From NCBI GenBank assembly GCA_023014335.1, contig JAECYW010000005.1:868001-932000 (forward strand): a stretch of DNA of 64,000 nt, written 5' to 3'. A program made the translations under genes and the position numbers. The notes beneath the pieces are model-generated. The model made no database searches and was not told where the DNA came from. It worked only from the letters and a program-made list of their open reading frames with translations. Each line of letters begins with the position of its first letter. The first letter of the stretch is position 1. Source of the DNA: Galerina marginata. Lineage: Eukaryota > Basidiomycota > Agaricomycetes > Agaricales > Galerinaceae. Below, piece by piece: positions 1 through 11,731 of the stretch.

Positions 1-1720
1 CGCCGTCACGTCTCGACTGGCTAACTGTCTTCAAAGTGTGCTTCGTTGAGTGGCACCACCGCCTGTTATGTGAGTACTTCCTGATAAAACAAGTGATACT
101 TTTGCTTATTCACCTCGTTGACGTAGTCGCCCCATCACCACCTGTTGCACGCTCTTCCATCTGCGTCGACGTGGCTATCGCAGCCCCGCATCCGCCTCCT
201 CGACGGCCATGGATCGCCATCCCACCTCGTCGACGGTCAAAGCAGCTACACCACATCCACCACCTCGGGCATCGAGGTCGATACTGCCGCAACCACTGCC
301 GCTTCCGCTTCCACCTGCGTCGACATAGTTGATGACTTCATCACGGCCTACAACGCTGATGCAGGTGACGCCACGTCGCCGCTTCTTCCCCACGTTGGCT
401 AACGCAGCCCACAACCGCCTCTTCGAGCCCCACAGATCCGTCAACTGCCCCACCTCGTCAACGTTGCTGTTGTGGTCACACCGCCTCCACCACCTCGAAT
501 GACGTCCACGCGGATCCACACGGACGACGCCGCTATACCTCCACTACCTCTAACCTCGATGCGCCGGATGACGACAACACCACGCTGCCTCTACCTCTGA
601 TCTCGGCGTGGATGATACGACTCCACCCCCGGCGGCCTTCTTCCCCCACGTCAATGGCTGACCACGTCTCTGCCCCCTCCAACCTGGCCTTATTTCCGTC
701 ACCTGCTCCTTCCATCTAATGTGAGATCTGGGCGGGAAATCGCAGGATTTAAAGTGGGGGGAATACACTAGGTACATCACAAACACCACCACCCCCGATG
801 CGCAACTAACATGCACCTCAGCACATTCCAGTGCCTGTCAGCACGCTGCCATCGCATAACATCATGTTTGCTGCCAGACACAGCAAGGTCATTTGGCCCA
901 CCCGCCATCTACGAGGTCGGCCGCTGGCAATTGAGGTCTGGTGTCCTCACATCAGTGAGGAACTGCCGCCCGAGGGTACTGGAACTCAACAAGGCCTCGA
1001 CGCGGGAACCCACTGCGTCGGAGTAGCTGGTATCGTCTAGACGCCGTGCCACAGTCGCTGCCTCTTCCACCTGCATCTTGGCTAATGCAGGTCTGTGTCT
1101 AGTTTGCTGGTCATCGTGGTTACAGTCGACCGCCCCGCCTGTTGATTCTGCAGTCACACTCTCTCCACCACTCCCAGCCTCTCCACCACTCCCAGCGACA
1201 TCGATGTGGATGACGCAGCCCTTTCACCATGGCCCCCTTCACGCCAAGCCACCGTTGCTACCTCCTTCACCTTACACTGGCATAGCTAATGCAACCCCTG
1301 CCATCCACATCCTCAACCGCCGTGGGTCCTATCACGGCAGAGATTGGCAATATATTAGACTTCAAGCCGATGCCGATCGGCGACCATTTACTCAGGAGCG
1401 TGGAGCTCACCACCTTTGAGTTTCCGCCCAGCGGCTTCAAGCGACAGGGGGAAACGATACACTGGCCGGTCGCACCAAATTCCTTGGTTCAACTCAACCT
1501 CGACCTCTACTCTTCCATCTCAGATTCTCAATGCCCCGTCTTCCCCTTACAACTTTTTGCGAAAATGGTAGACGTTTTGGACGTTTTGGAAAAAATCGTC
1601 GTCCGCCTTTGTTGACTGTAAACAACCGAATGTAGTATCATTACTCCACTGGGCTCTACCGACACCGCCCATTTTCGACCCTGTTGGTCGGACTGAAAGA
1701 TCTCAACCACCTATGACCTA
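1..1720. other. GC-rich low-complexity region, no gene recognised
   Basis: The stretch is rich in CACC, CCTCGTCGACG and related pyrimidine-biased words, and every frame yields only short Pro/His/Arg/Ser-rich reading frames on both strands. I see no conserved domain, no convincing intron and no start context. A short tandem of GACGTTTTG lies near 1571-1588. It could be a decayed repeat or the untranslated part of a gene beyond the left edge. Confidence 0.5.
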
Positions 1721-2875
1721 GGGCATATCGTCGCCACCTCACAGCTCTTGTCGGCGCTGTTGTATTTTTTTCTTAGCTAGGGGCAGTAGTGATGTATTTA
1801 CCTGCCTACCTCTCGTTACCGACTTTCCTCCTATCGTCGGTGTCGGGCGTTTTACCTATCTGGGTATGTACGGCGGATAAATTGGCTCGAAGAAAGAAAA
1901 CGGTGCTACGGGCTGTCCGGTGAAAAATGCGTAATAAAACGAGGCAGAGGATGGCAGGATGACCACGACACAGAATCGAAGGGGTTGAATTGACATCGTT
2001 GGCGGATGTTATTGTCGGGTGCTACAGAGGGTATTCCTCGTGCAAGCCGCCAATAAATTTAAAGTGCGATCAAACCGAAATGGTTCTTCAGGGGTGAGAA
2101 AGAAAGAAAAAGGGTGTTCAGCGTTAGCTAAGTAATAGCGACTTGGCGAAGGAAGGATGGACTTTTCGAGATCCCTCGTAAGGGGTTTATCCAGGTTTAT
2201 CTGCCCTCATGGTTGTTGAAATTAAATCTGCAAGCTCGTGATCATCTCAAGATCAGACGGCCTCAATGAAACGTCGACAATGGCTGCCAAAGCCAAGGCA
2301 AGCGACCCGCCCGTGTTGAAGACAACCTCGCAACCCTGGTGGCCGACTCTATTGCTCACTTTCAGCCACTGAACACTGAAGGAATCTCTTCTACGCCATT
2401 GGCATTAAGGCGCAAGAACACTATCATGGACCTGCTGTACCTGTTCGACCACGTCGTCCGGTGGACGTACTCGGGAACTGGATGAGGAGATGACGCCTAG
2501 CTTCATTTAGACGATTTTCCAGTTGTTTGACTCCTCATGTGCGACGAGGTGCACTGAGTGTTGATTGTTTTGAAATTGCAACACGTCTGAGTGATAGTGT
2601 TCCGAGTTTAATTTCGTGTGATACGACCTAGCAGTTTAGTACGCCTGCATATTGTTCCTATCAAATTCAAGCATGGTGATGGAATGCAAGTTGGACTTCA
2701 GAATTTTGGACAAAAATTATGAGTTTGTTCAAACAAGAGAAGATATATGTACTTAGTAGTGTTGCAAAACGGCTCTGTCAGGTGGCAAGGTTCGTTATAA
2801 ATATGTGCTAGAAATAATTTACAGTGTGGAAAGGATGGTACTGTAAGGTGCCACAAGCAAAGAGAAAAGATCAAA
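1721..2875. other. Intergenic DNA, nothing recognised
   Basis: I find no long reading frame, terminal repeat or domain. A segment near 2281-2470 starts with ATGGCTGCCAAAGCC and briefly reads like protein-coding sequence, but it meets stops quickly and I cannot identify it. Confidence 0.45.
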
Positions 2876-5800
2876 CTATAATTGTTTAAGGAGGTTAGAG
2901 GATGCATCTTTGTTGCGTGCTGACAAGCGAACTGCGTGGCTGTTGGGTTTCACTCTCTGGGCCCATTGCGATGCGGTAAGAGGCTGAGCACCTCCTTTAA
3001 TTTCCTCAATGCGACGGAGATACTCTGCTTCATTTTCCGGTGTCCAATGGCTGAGAACTGCCTTTTTCTTCCAGGTATCATGAAGGGGGAACCAGGACTT
3101 GTGGGAATACAAGTTTTTGGTGGCTATTGATCAAAAATCGGCTGTTTGAAGAAGCCAAAACTAATCTCAACATACCTGTCTCACATTTGTAGGTGCCAGC
3201 AATGAGGTTCAACTCGTCAACTGTGAGGTCGTCATCACACATAAATGATGTGCCGTGTCCATTGACAACATATCCTTCACCGTTCTCCCGTACTTGGTAG
3301 GAAGGTCCTTCGAGAGCATCGTGAAGATCAAGTACTTCCAATGCAAGGCGCCTGATTATCCCTCCTTTCAGTAACGCAGCTCTTGAATGTCCAATTTTAC
3401 GAAGGAAGGCATTTCGGCGTTGGATATAGACTCGATAATCCTCCATGCTAAATACATAGCCTAAAGGCTGCATAGGAAGTGGCAAAGAGGGTAGAATCCG
3501 TGGTAGAGAGATTTTTTCGACAATGAGAAATGTGTGAAAGGGTACGCCTATATTCAGCAACCGCCACGCAATTTCATAATCACAGTATCGAGGGTTCATG
3601 CGTGCAATCTGGAGGACATCGGCCGCATTGTCAACAGCAATGTGCCAGGGCACTGTGGCCTTGTCTTGAAAATCAAAGATATACAGACCCTTCTCCAGAG
3701 CGCAAACATATTTGAGAAGTGGTGACTTCGCAACGGCAAATTGGTTGTCACAAGCTAGATCCCAAACACCATTGTCGGGATTGGTTGTGGGATTGCCGAG
3801 CAGATTGACAAACTTTGAAGCGCAATGGGCCAAGGGTAACGAGAAGAAGCTATCATTGCTTTTGAAATCGAAGCCTGTTGCGGCCTTCAGCCTCATTATC
3901 ATAGAAGGATCTGTGTCAGGGGTTTCCGTATGCGCATCACCTGGTTTGAGAAAACCATACACATGGTGGAGAGTCTCAATGATGTAGTGGTCTTCCCCCT
4001 CTACAAACGACTCAATGGAGAGACCTTCATTGCCACCCACATCCATTTCGGAGAGAAAATCAATAGGCCTAACATCCATCTCGCCTGGGTAGTGGGATGC
4101 AGTGCTTAACCAGGGGCCCATAGGTTCATCCTGATCGTATTCCACGGTATGAGGGCCACGATGACCCGGCTCTTGGCCATCGAGCAGAGAATTTGGAGGC
4201 AACACATTCAGCGTTTGTTCAATTGAACACGCTGGAGAAGAAGATATAGAAGTGAGCGCATCAATGGGAGAAACGACAAGCTCATGAGAGACAGTGCTCA
4301 GTGAGACTCCAGAAGATGTGTTTGAAGCATCGCAATGGATTTTGAACGGAAGGGGGAGAAGGGGCAATTCATGAGCTAATTCAGGCGACGAAGAGCTGGG
4401 GCTTGGACTGTTGGTAACCGGCAGAGGTATTGGATGCCTCAGTTGGATGGGTGCAGGGAGCGCTTGCAGAGGTCCAGCAGCCAGTGGAGGACTTTCGTCA
4501 CCATCCTGCGATGTTTGAAGAGTCGAGGCCACAGGCATAGTATTCGAATCTTGGAGAGCTTCAAGCGGTGCCTGGGCATGACTGGTTAAACAGACCATAG
4601 AAGGTATGGATCCTTGACAGTCTGGTGCCTCCAGTGATATCGCGCCCATCTGACAAGGAGCTGGAAACGTCGGCTGTGGCTCAGTAGGTGTTGGGGGCGT
4701 ACACGACGCTCTACACTCGACCTCAGGCATAACCCTGACACAAGCAATCCCTTTGTCAACAGCGTCGTTTATCATCGCATCAATAGCACGCGAAACATTC
4801 GTCTTGATATAATCTTCTTTTGTGACATTGAAACGAATGGCTTGGTCTTCGACTTCTTCCGCAATTTGACGCTCATCCTTGGGACCAAACATTTCGCAGA
4901 CATCCCACTGATTACGAATAGGGTCGTATTTCCTCTGATGCTTTCCATAGTCCGACCATATCCGATGGAAATGTGCCCTTATAACCTGTTGGCGCTTGTA
5001 TGAACCGTCGTCCTGTTCGACCCACTCGTAAATGGTCGTTTTTATAGTCGGCGGATTGGCGGCCTTGGCTACACGACTTTGCTTCTGTTGTTGCGTTTCA
5101 TTTTGGATATGTCTGGCGTCTGCTTCTTGACGGCGTTTAAAGTAGTCCTCCCATGGTTTCTCGCTGATGGTTTTTAAAATCTGGAGTGGAGGAGGGGTAT
5201 GCTGGGCCGGCGGCGACTCAAGTGTAGGTCCTGTTTCCCAAGGATCACGCTCCGTGCGAGCCCGTTTCATGACACGATCACTGCTATCTGTCCCATCATG
5301 GACACGCTTGAGAGGCCAAGAATTACCCCGAGTCTGAAAGGAGCTCGCCGAGTTGGGGTCCCAGGTTGTGCCCCAACCACTGTAAGACACTTCTGTTGTA
5401 AGAAAAGTTGCCAATCCTTGCAATTGATGCGGAAGTGGTCGCAGTCTTTCGAGCCGGCAATCTGATCTTGCAGCCTTAGCCTCTGCACTCCCCCAACGAT
5501 AGTGGACCGCGACGTTGGAGTCACATAGCCAGTCAACTGAACAATCCCCTTCCGAAGGCGATATAACATCCAGCAACGCACCAGCACGCAGGTCACAGCT
5601 GCTAAGTGCATTCGATAACATCCTTATACCATCTAACCAGGTTTGGGAAAACCTTCTGCCCTCTGCGAGTTCTGAATACCACTTGGGGATATCGGAACTT
5701 CGAGATGACCCCTCAATCGAATTTGATACGGCGAGGGTATATGAAAGCGCGCCAATCAACACAACGAACCAGTCTCTTGACCTCTGGATGGCGATCTTGC

Positions 5801-6455
5801 ATTGATTGCGATTGGGATAGCGACGCATGAATCCGTCACTCGGGAGGGCAGGTGGAACTAATGGTACATGATATTTGGTGATGAGAATCTTCGTCGTCTC
5901 GATGAGATTGCTTTCCAACTGTTTCCAGCTGACTTGGGTGCGGGGGTTGAGACAGAATTGTCCATTTTGGCATATGGGAATCGGTAAACGGGAGAGGCAC
6001 GCCACGACATCGCCAGAGAAGTCCGGCCGAATTGGCATGAAAGCAAGATAGGCGAGCTCTGGACACCACCATTGTGGTCCTCTGATCAGTTGAACGTCAT
6101 AACGGATAGTTGCAAAGAGATTTTCTGGACATGAGATTCGCTGTGGAACGTCGATGATGCGAGTCGAGTTGGGTGAGTAGAATATGTCACCGCCAACCAA
6201 TTGAGCAAAGCCACCGGTCTTATCGAGATCCTTTTGTGAAGTGCTTGACATGACTTCAGCCAAAGTCACATATTGATAAGTTACGGAAGGCATTAGACGC
6301 GGTCTTTCCGAGAAAGATTGATGGCGAGGTTTGTGATTTGCTGGATGCACACTCTCAAGGGCTTCCCGAGAGAGGAACAACAGGAACCTGGGTTGACAGG
6401 ACACACGGCGAAGGACGTACGGGCAGTGAAATGTCGTATGCTGAAGTAAGGACAA
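2876..6455 (-). CDS. Large uncharacterised Agaricomycete protein, two or more exons
   Basis: A long open frame (about 1,100 codons, 3176-6455) joins a short 3' exon at 2876-3123 through a 52-nt intron at 3124-3175 (GTATGT..ATAG), which keeps the frame and ends the protein in ...ASSNLLKQL. The N-terminal third looks globular and Trp-rich (QWWCPELAYLAF near residue 130). The middle is Pro/Ser-rich and disordered. The C-terminal 300 residues are globular again (DYRVYIQRRNAFLRKIG). From memory this architecture belongs to a family expanded in Agaricomycetes with no known function. The true 5' end is uncertain: an upstream ATG at 6552 followed by a possible 57-nt intron offers another start but does not join cleanly. 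Confidence 0.72.
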
Positions 6456-6559
6456 TTAGCTCCTGAATGTTGCCCAAGAATCCGAGCAAGAACACACCTG
6501 GCATGCGTTGGATGTAGATAGGAAAAGGTGCTTTGATGCGAAGCTCAGACATTGAATAT

Positions 6560-7048
6560 TTGAATGTTCAAGTTGAACGTCGAACGGTGATGTCACAAAT
6601 TCTCACAAGTTACCACTAAGATTCTTGCATTATCCAGTTCCTACTCCACACAGTGAAAATGGGCTTGCAGGGCCTATACAGGTTTTAGCGTGAGCTTCCC
6701 GGGTCCTAGTAGTAGTAGTAGTAGTAATATCGAGTTTGCCTTAGCTATTCCAACACCCTATCAGGAAAACGTCCAACTCGCCTTTGGCGTCTTTGTCTTT
6801 GGAGCGGGCGTCTTCAACATCTTTTCTCAGAGTTTCCGTCTTTGGGATGTCTTTGAGCAATTTTTGTCTTTGGTAAGTCATCTTTGTCTTTGTAACATAT
6901 GTCTTCAGGTTTTTGGGAAAGCCAGAGGTCTTGACAAGAAAGACCGTCTCAAATGTCTTTAGGACTTGAACCACAACTGTTGCCAAACAAAATAGAACTT
7001 CAAGCAAGTAATAAACTATATACTTGTATAGAACTCGGAGAACGCGCC
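6560..7048. repeat. TAG microsatellite and GTCTTTG-rich stretch
   Basis: A perfect (TAG)n run of about 6.7 units lies at 6707-6726. From about 6785 to 6960 the heptamer GTCTTTG recurs about seven times, often in close pairs, with extra GTCTT variants between. The reading frames through it are low-complexity Phe/Val/Leu and not convincing genes. Confidence 0.6.
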
Positions 7049-7482
7049 TTAGCTAGCGAATTTAGAGACGTATTCAGGTTGGTCGTAGTAGAGAAGTGTT
7101 TCTGTCGTGTTAAATAGCTGACTATCTCGCATCTCTAAAACGACAAGTAGGACTTACGGCCGTCGGACCCAGATTGTTGGTAGTCATTCACCAAAGCACC
7201 CAAAAATCCGAGCTCCTTCACCGTACGCGTGAGCTCTAATGCAGCTGCGGTTGCACTGTGCATAGCAAGAGCCGCAAATCCTCCAAAACGAGCTGTTTGA
7301 TTCGAAATCAACTCCGCTAATTGGTTGTTGAGACTTATAGACATATTCGCCCCAGCGACGGGATCAGAAACCGCTTGGACACAGGTAAAGTTGCCGCAAG
7401 CGATACCGCGCTGTACACGAAATGGTGCGGCGGCGGGAGTCCAGACCCATTGACGTGAGTGCCACATATAAGCCAATGGCAC
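7049..7482 (-). pseudogene. Amidohydrolase-family (benzoate decarboxylase-like) gene fragment
   Basis: Reading leftwards, a segment ending in ARFGGFAALAMHS, then KELGFLGALVNDYQQSGSDG, matches the metal-dependent amidohydrolase family that includes fungal salicylate, 2,3-dihydroxybenzoate and gamma-resorcylate decarboxylases. After a possible 40-nt intron (GTAAGT..GTCAG) the frame resumes with TLLYYDQPEY, the next conserved block, then stops at 7049-7051. The N-terminal metal-binding part and the whole C-terminal half (further metal ligands) are missing, so it cannot be an active enzyme. The retained intron suggests a DNA-level copy. Family assignment is from remembered motifs. Confidence 0.68.
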
Positions 7483-7541
7483 AAAACCTTCGTACTTCTC
7501 GGGGTATTTATGTATTATTTCCTTGGTAAGTAAAAGATCGT

Positions 7542-7904
7542 TTACCTGTCGTTGTTAGTTGGCATTTTCGTTTCCAGTTGAAGCTGACTCACTTGTTCTG
7601 TGCTAGCTCCCTTCACTGACATTCTGTTGCCCAGTATATAGACCTTGAATGTCACGTGTATTGCCTCTGAGTAGTGCGGCCTGTTGTTTCGGCTCTTTTC
7701 CGTCAACGAGGGTGAAGAGGTGCAGTTTGATGTGAATTCATAGCCATCGGGTTGATGGCCAATCGACGACACGACGACATTGAATGAAGGCGGCATGTTA
7801 AAGCTCGGAGGGGCTCGGGGGGTCTTCAAGCCGCAGCAACTGCACTTAACCTTGAGAACAGCACGTCCGGATCCCAAATGTAGGATTCCTGATTCGGAGG
7901 CCAT
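7542..7904 (-). other. Unrecognised 120-codon reading frame
   Basis: An open frame starts with ATG at 7904 and runs into a plausible splice donor (GACAG|GTAAAC) just upstream of the amidohydrolase fragment. The translation has no motif I recognise and does not look like the N-terminus of an amidohydrolase. It may be an unrelated exon, a fusion made by rearrangement, or chance. Confidence 0.2.
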
Positions 7905-7913
7905 GAAAGAATC

Positions 7914-9115
7914 TCATCCTTCCAATGAAGCGCACCACATTGCCAAGCAAATCGAGACTACTTCTTTCTGACTCCAGTCGTCCTTTCGGCAATCTCGGCC
8001 ATGTTTGGGACTCCACAGCCAGTTGAGCAATGGGTTGTACGTCTTGAGCTCTGTATCCATTTCACCCTCCACCCAGTCCTCCTGTGGGGTGTTGGTCAAT
8101 TTTGGTATGCCATGGACAACCACGCAGTGCCATGGTGTGTCTTCATAGACGCTAATGAGTGAGTGATCGATCCCGTCATACCCGCATGCGCTGCAAATTG
8201 CGTATCAGCACGATAGTGTCAACCTTATTAGATGCAAGTTGAGATGCGGTGTATGGTGCAGTGGGGGCAACGATGACATTTCCGGTCTTCGTGATTGTCA
8301 CTGCACTGACGTTAGCATTGACTTGTGCTTTGGAGAAGAGGTTGTTGAGGGAGGTACGGAGGGTGAGTGGGGTCGCTTTGGGAACAGTACCTTGGAGTAT
8401 CTGGACGTCAGATTCACGGAAGTCGACTATCACTCTTGATGAGTGATCGCGGCGCGTGGAGGGAACTGCTGACTTGACCGCCTGTTTGGTTCGTTGTGTA
8501 GTTTTCGACGTCTTCCCGCGAGTGGGGATGGATAAGGTGGTCTTGACAGTGTCAGCATACGAAGATGGTGCTGTTGTTGTTGGGTTCGGTGGGTCAGTGG
8601 GAGTACCAGAGGGCGTTTGAGTTTCGCCTTGGGAAGTTTCCAGGCTGAGGTAGTCTGCGAAAGAGCCTAGGGAGCTAAGGGCTGACAGTGTCTTTATGAG
8701 AAGTGCCTTTGGGCGAGGGTCTTCTGAATTGGGGCGGTCAAAGGTCATGAGGTGCGACACGGTTGTCACAAGAGTGTTGAGCTGGTTGTAAAGGACCAGC
8801 AGCGGGTGGACGCGGTGCTCCACCTTGTTCGGGTTCGTTGCAGGACCTGCGGATGCAGGTGGCTTGGGGGTGACTGACTGACTCTGTGGGGAGTGGTAGG
8901 TCCCGAGACGGTTGTGGTGAGTGGGTTCCATCAATCCTGCTCTTCTTGACGATTTTGTCCGTGTGGGGTGACTTGGCGGTTGGCGCTGAGCCTAAGGTTG
9001 TAGGCGTGGCCTGGTCTCGAGGGGGAGGCGGCCCCGACGGTGCCCAAGCCGCAAGCCGCGTTTCTTCACGTTTTGTTGATGGTGGTTTGGAACGCGTGAC
9101 TGGTTCCCTGTTCAA
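7914..9115 (-). pseudogene. Decayed non-LTR (Tad-like LINE) ORF1
   Basis: The 252-codon frame at 8176-8934 has a Pro/Ser-rich leader, then SYADTVK and a region ending KTGNVIVAPTAPYTASQLAS, the layout of the ORF1 N-terminal half in fungal LINEs. After a frameshift near 8176 the sequence resumes at 7914-8123 with WHCVVVHGIPKL, the next typical ORF1 block (a V-V-H-G-I/V-P motif). A second shift separates the leader into another frame (8738-9115). No zinc-knuckle, endonuclease or reverse transcriptase follows, so only a broken fragment remains. Assignment rests on block order and motifs. Confidence 0.55.
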
Positions 9116-9256
9116 ACGTTCAATTGTGTTAGTGTGTAATCCAATTTCCTGGATCCACTCCGTGCGTTCCCACTACGAGAGAAAACGAGTATCCCCGTGA
9201 TTCGGATCCTTCTAAGACAACCAAGTCTACTCCTCCTGCTAGTGATTATCCCTAAA

Positions 9257-10322
9257 ATGAACTCAGCAAGAACCACTGGGCTTGTCCAAAATATGCGAGG
9301 TCTGTTAATTATTCTCCTCTCTGCACAAAGATATTCAAAGCATCACTGCAGTACCTGTTGAGGTGTTCAGCCTCATTCTAAAAATATTCGCATCTGGCTG
9401 TGACAACGACGGCGACGGCGACGCCGTCACCCATCTCAATCCTGTCCGACTTGTCCACCCATATACGCGCGTAGCCCTGAAGCGCCCCATGGCTTCTGAT
9501 CTCAAAAGCAACTCAGACATCCTTTCTCTTTTTGAGATGGTCAAAAAATTTTACGACATTGTCACCTTGACCATTGGAGTCACATTTGGTGATCTGGTCG
9601 CTCTTGAAACATTCGTTCCAATTGATGTGAATGCATTCGAAAAGCTTGGGTCTTTGTTTCAGATGCTGGACCTGGAAGAGCTGAATATTATCTGCGACTG
9701 TGACTCCCAATCTGGTCCAGATTTCATGCGCAGCCTATCTAAATGGGCACCTGCACTTCAATCGTTGAGGGTCATTAGAGTAAAATTTGATTGGCACGTT
9801 AAAGAGGTACGCACTGGTTGGCTGAATTGTACTTGGAATTTTTTCGCTGATAGGTTCAAGTTCAAGAAATCAGGACACAGAAACCCATGGGCTGGACCTG
9901 GTTGGTCGCAGTGTATCCGTAAATTTCGCAATATTGAAGTTGTGGTCATCAAGACTCCTTTGGTCCTTGTCGCAGATGATGTTGGTCTTGAGAAGGACTG
10001 GGTCCAAAGATGGGCAAAGTGTTTAACAAAGCTTAACCGAATTTATCTGAACCATAGTTTTGACGAGGATGCCGGTGTCAATGGTCCGTTTGACATAGGC
10101 AGCAGAAGAGTCTATTACCATACCCCCACTGGTGAATGGACGCATGATGACTGGTGTGGTGAAATCAGCAATACACCATTTATTCGTCGTCGTTTGTTGC
10201 CGAAGTTGACTCATAGAGACGATCAGGACCCTTTCGAAAGTGATGAAGAAGTTGGTGATTGGTCTGGTGAAGAGGTTGGTGGTTGGTCCTCTGATGAAGG
10301 AGTTGGTGGTTGCTTTGATTAG
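9257..10322 (+). CDS. F-box-like protein with possible leucine-rich region
   Basis: The main frame (9363-10322) begins inside VPVEVFSLILKIFASG, which has the pattern of a fungal F-box helix (P-x-E-x-x-x-x-I). An ATG at 9257 joins it through a 52-nt intron at 9300-9351 (GTCTGT..CTGCAG) and keeps the frame, giving about 338 residues. Hydrophobic repeats such as MLDLEELNIIC and LQSLRVIRVKF resemble the degenerate leucine-rich part of Agaricomycete F-box proteins. The C-terminus is acidic with repeats of (E)EVGGWS(S/G). F-box proteins recruit substrates to SCF ubiquitin ligases and are highly expanded in these fungi. The donor GTCTGT is non-consensus, so the first exon is tentative. Confidence 0.6.
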
Positions 10323-10331
10323 GTTGTTCAA

Positions 10332-11053
10332 TGGTCATCCTGATGTTACAGATATCTGTGGATTAAATTATATTTGCCCTTTGACATGAACATGTTATTA
10401 GGATGTCCTCTCACCATGTCTTCAACACAGTCTTGGGCCTTCTTGTGCTGAGTTGTGCAAGGCGCCTTTGTGTGCTTTTTGAAATACTTCCTGTAAGTTC
10501 ACTTGTCTTGTGAGCCATTGCTTTGCATATACAAGTACTTTTTTTAAAAAAAATCAAAGTCGAGACAGAAACATAAATCACTGCAGATGCCCGCTTTTCT
10601 CTACAGAAAAACTCAAGACCCAAATAGTTAAACAGCCACCAGCGGTCCCTGGTAGGTAAGTGGATTTGATGAGCAGGCAGTGTTTCTACTGCTAACTACA
10701 ATGGCACAAGCAAAAAGCAAATTGAAATTAGCTACAGCATTTTAACTTTTGCTCTCGAGACTTGACTACAGTGAATTACCAGTATGAATTTAACCTAATG
10801 ACATGAGCGCAGCGCCAGATCCGCACCTCAACATCCTATCAACCAGCCCTTTGACGTACCCTGCAGCTTCACGATGCCCATGATTACGGCGACAAGCTGT
10901 TGCGGAGGCGTCGATAGCAAACCCTCGACGTTGTACGACACAAAAATCTTCAGTGCGGGTGCACACAACTACGTGAAGGAAAGAACGAGCGTGGGTCGCG
11001 GTTGTGCTGGCACAATATGAAGCGTGGTGAAAATGATGGGGGTAGCTTAGCCA
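10332..11053. other. Intergenic DNA
   Basis: I recognise no gene or repeat here. Short frames on both strands lack domains and start context. Confidence 0.4.
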
Positions 11054-11249
11054 TCAAGACATTGTGAGAAGCCTTGCCCTAGAGATAACGTCGAGCGCAG
11101 GAAAGCGAATGAGAGGTGCGACTCCTTACAAGGTGGCCAATGCACTGGGCCAACAAGGAGGGCGTGTGTTGGCATACGCGGAACGGGAGAAGTGATGCTA
11201 TAGCAGGCAGCTGCAGTGTGGGCTCAGTGGTAGCATTGGTGATGCAAGA
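11054..11249. repeat. Old diverged repeat, left copy (host of the LTR element)
   Basis: This segment aligns by eye with 19761-19963 on the far side of the LTR element, sharing blocks such as GAGATAA.GTCGAG, TGCACTGGGCCAA and GTTGGTGATGCA with small indels. The two are much more diverged than the LTRs, so they are an older duplication. The LTR element inserted at the end of this copy. Confidence 0.65.
11245..11249. repeat. Target-site duplication, left (CAAGA)
   Basis: CAAGA directly precedes the left LTR and is repeated directly after the right LTR at 19560-19564. A 5-bp duplication is typical for LTR retroelement integration. Confidence 0.9.
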
Positions 11250-11659
11250 TGTAAGATAGCTTTTCCCATCTTCCTACCTTTCCTTTCCATCTACTTGATA
11301 CTATCTGGACTATAGGGTATGGCTAGTTACATATGATGTCACATTACTGTGACATCTGGTAGATATAGTCATTCTCGTCACATTTGTCAATATAACTCTC
11401 TTACTATCATCTTCAAGAAGCCTACACGCTTACTTCCCTCACTACCTGCTGTTAACCAGGCTGAGGAGTACGCTAAGGCCTACTGACTGATCTTAGAGAT
11501 CTACATACGTAGATCTAAGAGGGAGTTACCCTTATCAGCCCAACTATTTCTCTTATCTCGCTCTCCGACTTTGGTTTATACCAAGGTCATCACACCTCTG
11601 CCCGCCCGAAGGTCGTAGGCGTTTCACCACTGAACCAGAGACGCTAACAGTGTCTCACA
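11250..11659 (+). repeat. 5' long terminal repeat
   Basis: 410 bp with TG..CA ends. It contains a perfect dyad, GATGTCACA / TGTGACATC, at 11335-11356 and an imperfect one around 11491-11520 (TCTTAGAGATC.. / ..GATCTAAGA). The antisense of its last 30 bp contains TGGTTCAGTGG, which fits a pol III box A. No clear TATA box stands out. Confidence 0.95.
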
Positions 11660-11663
11660 AAGG

Positions 11664-11681
11664 TGGACACTGTGGGAGACG
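11664..11681 (+). other. Candidate primer-binding site
   Basis: A TGG trinucleotide, as expected opposite a tRNA CCA end, begins 4 nt after the LTR (TGGACACTGTGGG). I could not match the following bases to a tRNA I know. The site overlaps an 8-bp inverted repeat, ACAGTGTC (11647-11654) / GACACTGT (11666-11673), that spans the LTR/interior boundary, so priming from the element's own RNA is also conceivable. Confidence 0.4.
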
Positions 11682-11731
11682 TCTTTACCTTTACCTGGTC
11701 GGCAACCTTCAAGACTTCAAGCTTTATCACC

